From an uncultured Bacteroidaceae bacterium (GTDB lineage: Bacteria; Bacteroidota; Bacteroidia; Bacteroidales; Bacteroidaceae), in contig CAJORF010000099.1 in the NCBI GenBank assembly GCA_905236985.1, positions 22,380 to 86,379 of the forward strand: 64,000 bases of DNA, in the 5' to 3' direction. The position numbers and the translations under genes were made by a program. This document shows, one piece after another, positions 61,597-64,000 of this stretch (the stretch's first letter is position 1; the number at the start of each line of letters is the position of its first letter). The notes below the pieces were generated by a model. The model saw nothing but the letters and a program-made list of their open reading frames with translations, ran no database searches and was not told where the DNA came from.

Positions 61597-61605
61597 TTTG
61601 GGGTG

Positions 61606-61635
61606 AAAAATGAAAGAGTGAAAAGTGAAAAATGA
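61606..61635. repeat. Junction repeat, GTGAAAAATGAAAG family
   Basis: Fills the 45-base gap between the amylase stop and the MATE start, on the minus strand. Confidence 0.6.
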
Positions 61636-61641
61636 GCGAGC

Positions 61642-63429
61642 CTACAGCGTGGCGGTGATGGTCGAGGTGATGTCGCGGACGGTGAACTTGTTCGTCGTCG
61701 ATGAAATCTCGTAGAAACGGTCGGAGGTGATGCCAGTGATGTCAACGGTCTGCGCATCGCTGCTGCCCTGATCGAAGATGACGTTCATCGAGTAGCCTGC
61801 CTCGGCAGAGACGTTGAAAGTGCGATAGTAGAACTTGGTGCCATTGATGTCCTTGGTGGCGGTCACCTTGACGCCCGGCCATGAATCCTCGATGTACAGA
61901 TTATTGTCCCAGGCAAAGAAATAGACAGCGGGCCATCCTGGGTCTTTCAGATAGATAGTGATATCCTTCTTCTCCACCTTATCCTCAGCGAAGGAGGGGA
62001 CGGGCATCTCATTCCAAGCACTGACCAAGCTGTTCTCAATCCAATAGCTGTAGTTCTTGCCTTCGAGGATCTTGGTGTAGCCGCTGCCAATCTCTGTGGC
62101 GGCATTTGACTGATTGCCAAGCCATACAACGAGCTTACCCTTCGTGCCCTCAGTAGTGGCAGCGTAGTAGGCCGCATTGGTGCGCAGCAGCGACGTAGCA
62201 CTGGTGTTCTGGATGCCAGCCACCTGACGGGCCTGGATCATGCGGGCAATGTCGTGTTTGTAGGCTTTCCAATGCTTGAGGAAGACGCAGGGTGTGCCGG
62301 GCATGGCAAGCATATAAGCGTTGGCAGCGAGCGTGTCCTTGCGGATGGGATCCTGCTGTGCGGACGATGAGCGGTACTCGGTGTCGTGGTTCTCGACGAA
62401 GGTGACAGCCCACTGACGGTATGCCCCGCCGCTGTAGGTGTTGGATACGAGCGGCCAGTTGCCATCGTTCTGCTGTCCAAGGCGCGCCCAGTTGCCAGTA
62501 TTGACGGCATTGCGGACGGTGTAGCGGAACTGGAAGTCGAAGGCGGCACTGGCCTTGCCCGTGGCCTCAATCCAGCTCTTGATGGTGTTGGTGCCGTCCC
62601 AGCACTCACCGACGGAGAACTCCGGCTTGGCACTCTCGTTGTAGAGCTTCGTGTATTTGCCGGCATAGCCCTTGACCATGTCATAGCGGAAGCCAGTATA
62701 GCCGAGATCCTTGAGCAGGAAGTCGAGGTAAGCCTTCACGATGGTCTGCACATTGGAGCTCGTGTGGTCGAGATCGCGCATTCCATCCCATCCCTCGCCA
62801 GTGTCGCCAGCTGCGCTGAGGTCGTAGCCGTTCTGCGTGGCCCACGTCTTGGTCTTGCCGCCGTCATCGTTGGCACAGATGTCCGTGGAGACCATCTTGT
62901 AGGTCACACCGTTGTACGTCTCCTCCGGGAAATCGACCCAGTTCGTAAGGTTGCGGCGGTGGTTGATCACCACATCGGCGATGGTGCCAATGCCCTTGGC
63001 CTTGAACGTGTTGATCATCGAGCGCAGCTGTTGTTCGGAACCGAAGGAGCTTTCGTAGTTGTTGAACCACCAGAGGTCATCGTAGCCCATGCTGGTGCCA
63101 CCGCAGTTGCCACTCTGTGGAATCCATACGAGGGAGAAGTAAGGTGCAAAATCGTCGGCCTGCGCTTCGAGACGCGTCCATTGCGCATCACCAAAGCCGT
63201 CCCAATAGAAGCCCTGCAGCATGACACCGCCATAGGCTTCGGGCCAACCGACATAAGCTGTGGGTTGAGGCTGCGGGGTGACCTGGGTGGTGTCTGTCTT
63301 TGTGGTATCGACCGGCGTGGGGTCGGGCTTGGGTTCGACAACAGGATCGTCCTTGCCACAACCCGTGGCACAAACGAAAACGGCAACGAAGATGAAAACC
63401 GAGAGAAGGGAAGGAATGAGTCTTTTCAT
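61642..63429 (-). CDS. GH13 alpha-amylase lipoprotein with starch-binding C-terminus
   Basis: 595 residues. The lipobox ATGC places lipidated Cys24; a Pro/Thr/Asp linker (KPDPTPVDTTKTDTTQ) follows, then the (beta/alpha)8 barrel. Catalytic acids: Asp in YTGFRYDMVKGY, Glu in FSVGECWDGTN, and Asp in FVENHDTEYR. A C-terminal starch-binding domain of CBM26 type (IYLKDPGWPAVYFFAW ... DSWPG) ends the protein. It should degrade starch at the cell surface. The SusE/F-like gene lies upstream on the same strand, so both belong to a starch-utilisation locus. Confidence 0.93.
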   Translation of the reverse strand: MKRLIPSLLSVFIFVAVFVCATGCGKDDPVVEPKPDPTPVDTTKTDTTQVTPQPQPTAYVGWPEAYGGVMLQGFYWDGFGDAQWTRLEAQADDFAPYFSLVWIPQSGNCGGTSMGYDDLWWFNNYESSFGSEQQLRSMINTFKAKGIGTIADVVINHRRNLTNWVDFPEETYNGVTYKMVSTDICANDDGGKTKTWATQNGYDLSAAGDTGEGWDGMRDLDHTSSNVQTIVKAYLDFLLKDLGYTGFRYDMVKGYAGKYTKLYNESAKPEFSVGECWDGTNTIKSWIEATGKASAAFDFQFRYTVRNAVNTGNWARLGQQNDGNWPLVSNTYSGGAYRQWAVTFVENHDTEYRSSSAQQDPIRKDTLAANAYMLAMPGTPCVFLKHWKAYKHDIARMIQARQVAGIQNTSATSLLRTNAAYYAATTEGTKGKLVVWLGNQSNAATEIGSGYTKILEGKNYSYWIENSLVSAWNEMPVPSFAEDKVEKKDITIYLKDPGWPAVYFFAWDNNLYIEDSWPGVKVTATKDINGTKFYYRTFNVSAEAGYSMNVIFDQGSSDAQTVDITGITSDRFYEISSTTNKFTVRDITSTITATL

Positions 63430-63457
63430 AAGAGTAGGAATAGAGAGTGAAAATAAC

Positions 63458-63545
63458 CCTTGAGTTTTTCTGCAAAAGTCCTAAGGGTTTTCGCAAAAAG
63501 GCTTAAGGGTTTGGGAGGAAAGGCATAGGGGTTTTCGCTTCAACC
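63458..63545. repeat. Four tandem 22-base units
   Basis: Exact period 22: units at 63458-63479, 63480-63501, 63502-63523 and 63524-63545. Each has C(C/T)TAAGGGTTTT-like text, then a purine-rich end. The fourth forms one arm of the terminator hairpin. It lies between the SusE/F-like gene and the amylase. Confidence 0.6.
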
Positions 63546-63556
63546 CCTACGCCTTT
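63519..63556. terminator. Hairpin after the SusE/F-like gene
   Basis: AAAGGCATAGGGGTT pairs with AACCCCTACGCCTTT (one mismatch) around TTCGCTTC. There is no long T tract, so it may be an mRNA-stabilising or attenuating hairpin. Confidence 0.5.
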
Positions 63557-63564
63557 CTGTGAGA

Positions 63565-64000
63565 TTATTGTGCAACGATTGCAAACTGACCTGTGATGTC
63601 ATTGAGATAGAATGCATACTTGCCTGCGGGAACCTGAATGTTATCCCCACCGTTGACACCGGTGCCATAGAAGCTGCCTTCGTCAACAGTAAGTGTAGCA
63701 CCCCAGTTTGTGCCCCAGTCGTGGTTAGCACGGAACTTCAGCCCACCTGTGGAAACCTCAGTCTCGGCATACCAGTTGTGTGGTGTCACCTGTTCCATAT
63801 CGACGTCACCGCCCCAACCATTGAAGTCACCGATGATGCCGATAGCAGAGTATTCGGTGGGAGCCTGATTGTCGAGCTTTGTCCAAGTGTAGGTCATTGC
63901 GCCGAGGTCGAATGTGAAGGTGTAGAACTCAGCCGATGGTGCAGAGATGGCGTTCGCGCCGGAGCTGACGAGAGCGCCTGAAGGATCGTTGCATCCATCC
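63565..64000 (-). CDS. SusE/SusF-like starch-binding outer-membrane protein (5' end outside window)
   Basis: C-terminal 144 codons are visible, open at the window end. Text such as AIGIIGDFNGWGGDVDMEQV and LKFRANHDWGTNWGATLTVD matches the starch-binding domains of SusE/SusF, and AGKYAFYLNDITGQFAIV the last strand. These are outer-membrane lipoproteins that bind starch next to SusCD; an amylase gene follows, as in the sus locus of Bacteroides. The rest of the locus (SusC, SusD) should lie beyond the window. Confidence 0.9.
   Translation of the reverse strand, partial: DGCNDPSGALVSSGANAISAPSAEFYTFTFDLGAMTYTWTKLDNQAPTEYSAIGIIGDFNGWGGDVDMEQVTPHNWYAETEVSTGGLKFRANHDWGTNWGATLTVDEGSFYGTGVNGGDNIQVPAGKYAFYLNDITGQFAIVAQ

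Overview
The window is a gene-dense chromosomal segment from a member of Bacteroidales, most likely Prevotellaceae or a close relative. Evidence: promoters of the Bacteroidetes form (TTTG, about 19-23 nt, TAnnTTTG), a C-terminal xNGKKVVI tail on secreted proteins, DUF4290, SusE/F-like and GH43 proteins, the order guaB - two parvulin isomerases - OstA - mutL, and a MurA with Asp in place of the fosfomycin-target Cys. I saw no rRNA, tRNA, CRISPR array, prophage or intact insertion sequence.

Layout. 1-1.7 kb: a cut-off DUF234-type ATPase and a decayed DUF3874 remnant with its terminator still present. 1.7-9.6 kb (minus): membrane-anchored AAA+ ATPase, VanZ-like protein, rseP, a four-helix-bundle ORF, dxr, rimM, murA, DUF4290, tsaB. 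9.8-11.9 kb (plus): yicC, gmk, nadD. 11.9-19.3 kb: secreted GH43 arabinanase, OmpA-like lipoprotein, FAD oxidoreductase, CCA-adding enzyme, small lipoprotein. 19.3-28.4 kb (minus): tamB-tamA and tex. 28.4-29.4 kb: a gene graveyard. 29.4-38 kb (minus): U32 peptidase, metA, M13 peptidase, ABC-F, mlaE-mlaF. 38.1-55.9 kb (plus): lptB, tig-clpP-clpX, recQ, guaB, two SurA-like isomerases, OstA-like protein, small membrane protein, mutL, trpS, a secreted PI-PLC-like protein. 56-64 kb: radA, gdhA, cysQ, a MATE transporter, a GH13 alpha-amylase lipoprotein and a SusE/F-like starch-binding protein cut by the window end.

Functionally, much of the window concerns the cell envelope: precursor synthesis (murA, dxr), outer-membrane assembly and lipid transport (tamA/B, SurA-like pair, OstA, lptB, mlaEF, rseP, OmpA). 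Around these lie proteostasis (tig, clpPX), information processing and DNA repair (tsaB, cca, rimM, trpS, recQ, mutL, radA), and extracellular glycan use.

The most unusual signal is repeat DNA that is translated. (1) A family of about 40-nt GC-rich palindromic elements (AGACCCACC, then CCCTCCCgtcAGGGAGGGG) sits in frame inside at least six conserved genes (tex, U32 peptidase, ABC-F, OstA-like, radA, cysQ), sometimes as inverted pairs and in more than one reading frame. (2) Period-7/8 junction repeats supply the Dxr stop codon, the C-terminus of the VanZ-like protein and the lipoprotein signal peptide of TamA. (3) tex and gdhA, 30 kb apart, share a homologous promoter and 5' leader. All coordinates and translations were read by eye; family assignments rest on recalled motifs, not on database searches.
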